A DNA stretch of 7,318 bases from Cryomorphaceae bacterium. GTDB taxonomy: Bacteria; Bacteroidota; Bacteroidia; Flavobacteriales_G; Salibacteraceae. The stretch covers positions 1-7,318 of the forward strand of contig PXEK01000035.1 of the NCBI GenBank assembly GCA_003564735.1, given 5' to 3'. The first letter of the stretch is position 1. Every line of letters begins with the position of its first letter. Below are positions 6,979 to 7,318 of the stretch, piece after piece. The notes below the pieces were generated by a model. The model did not search any database and was not told the origin of the DNA. It saw only the letters and a program-made list of their open reading frames with translations. The position numbers and the translations under genes are program-made.

Positions 6979-7318
6979 TTATAGATTATCGTATAAAAAC
7001 TCCGTCATTTTCCTGAACAAGTGATTTCGGGTGTTCCCCCCGTAAATACCATGATTTTTATCGGGGTAAATGTGCATATCAAAATCTTTATTCGCATTTA
7101 CAAGGGCAGTAATCATTTCTGTGGCATTTTGAAAATGCACATTGTCATCTGCCGTACCGTGTACCAGCAGGTATTTACCGTTTAGTCGATCGGCATAGTT
7201 AATCGGGCTGTTGTCATCGTATCCCTCCTCGTTTTCCTCGGGGGTTTGCATATAGCGCTCGGTATAAATAGTATCGTAAAAACGCCAAGTAGTTACAGGT
7301 GCTACGGCAATAGCCGTA
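6979..7318 (-). CDS. Dipeptidyl peptidase IV (S9B serine peptidase), C-terminal 112 residues, 5' truncated
   Basis: The frame is open from the right window edge to TAA at 6979-6981, so the start and most of the gene lie outside. The first visible residues are TAIAVAPVTTWRFYDTIYTERYM, the usual approach to the catalytic Asp in the alpha/beta-hydrolase domain. LVHGTADDNVHFQNA contains the catalytic Asp (the second Asp of ADDN, equivalent to Asp708 of human DPP-IV). YPDKNHGIYGG contains the catalytic His (human His740). The nucleophile motif GWSYGG would lie upstream and is not visible. The enzyme removes X-Pro or X-Ala dipeptides from peptide N-termini, normally in the periplasm or at the surface. 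It is directly followed by the POT transporter, so both likely belong to one peptide-use operon. The ATG at 7249-7251 is internal to the domain and is not the real start. Confidence 0.93.
   Translation of the reverse strand, partial: TAIAVAPVTTWRFYDTIYTERYMQTPEENEEGYDDNSPINYADRLNGKYLLVHGTADDNVHFQNATEMITALVNANKDFDMHIYPDKNHGIYGGNTRNHLFRKMTEFLYDNL

Overview
The window looks like part of a Bacteroidota chromosome, most likely in or near the Flavobacteriia/Cryomorphaceae. Four things support this. A type IX secretion (T9SS) C-terminal sorting signal sits at the left edge. A GldN/PorN-like domain lies in the middle. The leaders are A/T-rich with no strong Shine-Dalgarno, and two carry TAnnTTTG promoter elements. 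The queuine tRNA-ribosyltransferase is of the Bacteroidota type, without zinc cysteines. No mobile element, CRISPR array, tRNA or rRNA is visible.

Layout from left to right. (1) The last 43 codons of a plus-strand T9SS cargo protein end at a strong hairpin terminator. (2) The terminator's symmetry lets it also serve the convergent minus-strand phosphohexomutase gene (pgcA-like). (3) A 271-base A/T-rich intergenic region separates that gene from a divergent plus-strand small heat-shock protein (Hsp20), which has its own terminator. (4) The rest is on the minus strand and reads from right to left: the C-terminus of a dipeptidyl peptidase IV (cut by the window edge), a POT-family peptide/proton symporter, tgt, and a secreted MORN-repeat/GldN-like protein whose frame is broken by one in-frame TAA.

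How the genes work together. DPP-IV and the POT transporter make a coherent peptide-use pair: DPP-IV removes dipeptides from peptide N-termini outside the cytoplasm and POT imports di/tripeptides. The 43- and 17-base gaps suggest that DPP-IV, POT and tgt are co-transcribed, although tgt (queuosine tRNA modification) has no obvious functional link to the other two. The sugar mutase and Hsp20 are stand-alone housekeeping and stress genes.

Most of the window is ordinary. The most unusual locus is 2802-3752. It is one 317-codon frame joining a signal peptide, MORN-type repeats and a GldN-like T9SS ring-protein domain, and it is interrupted by a single stop codon at codon 174. It lies away from any gldKLM genes visible here.
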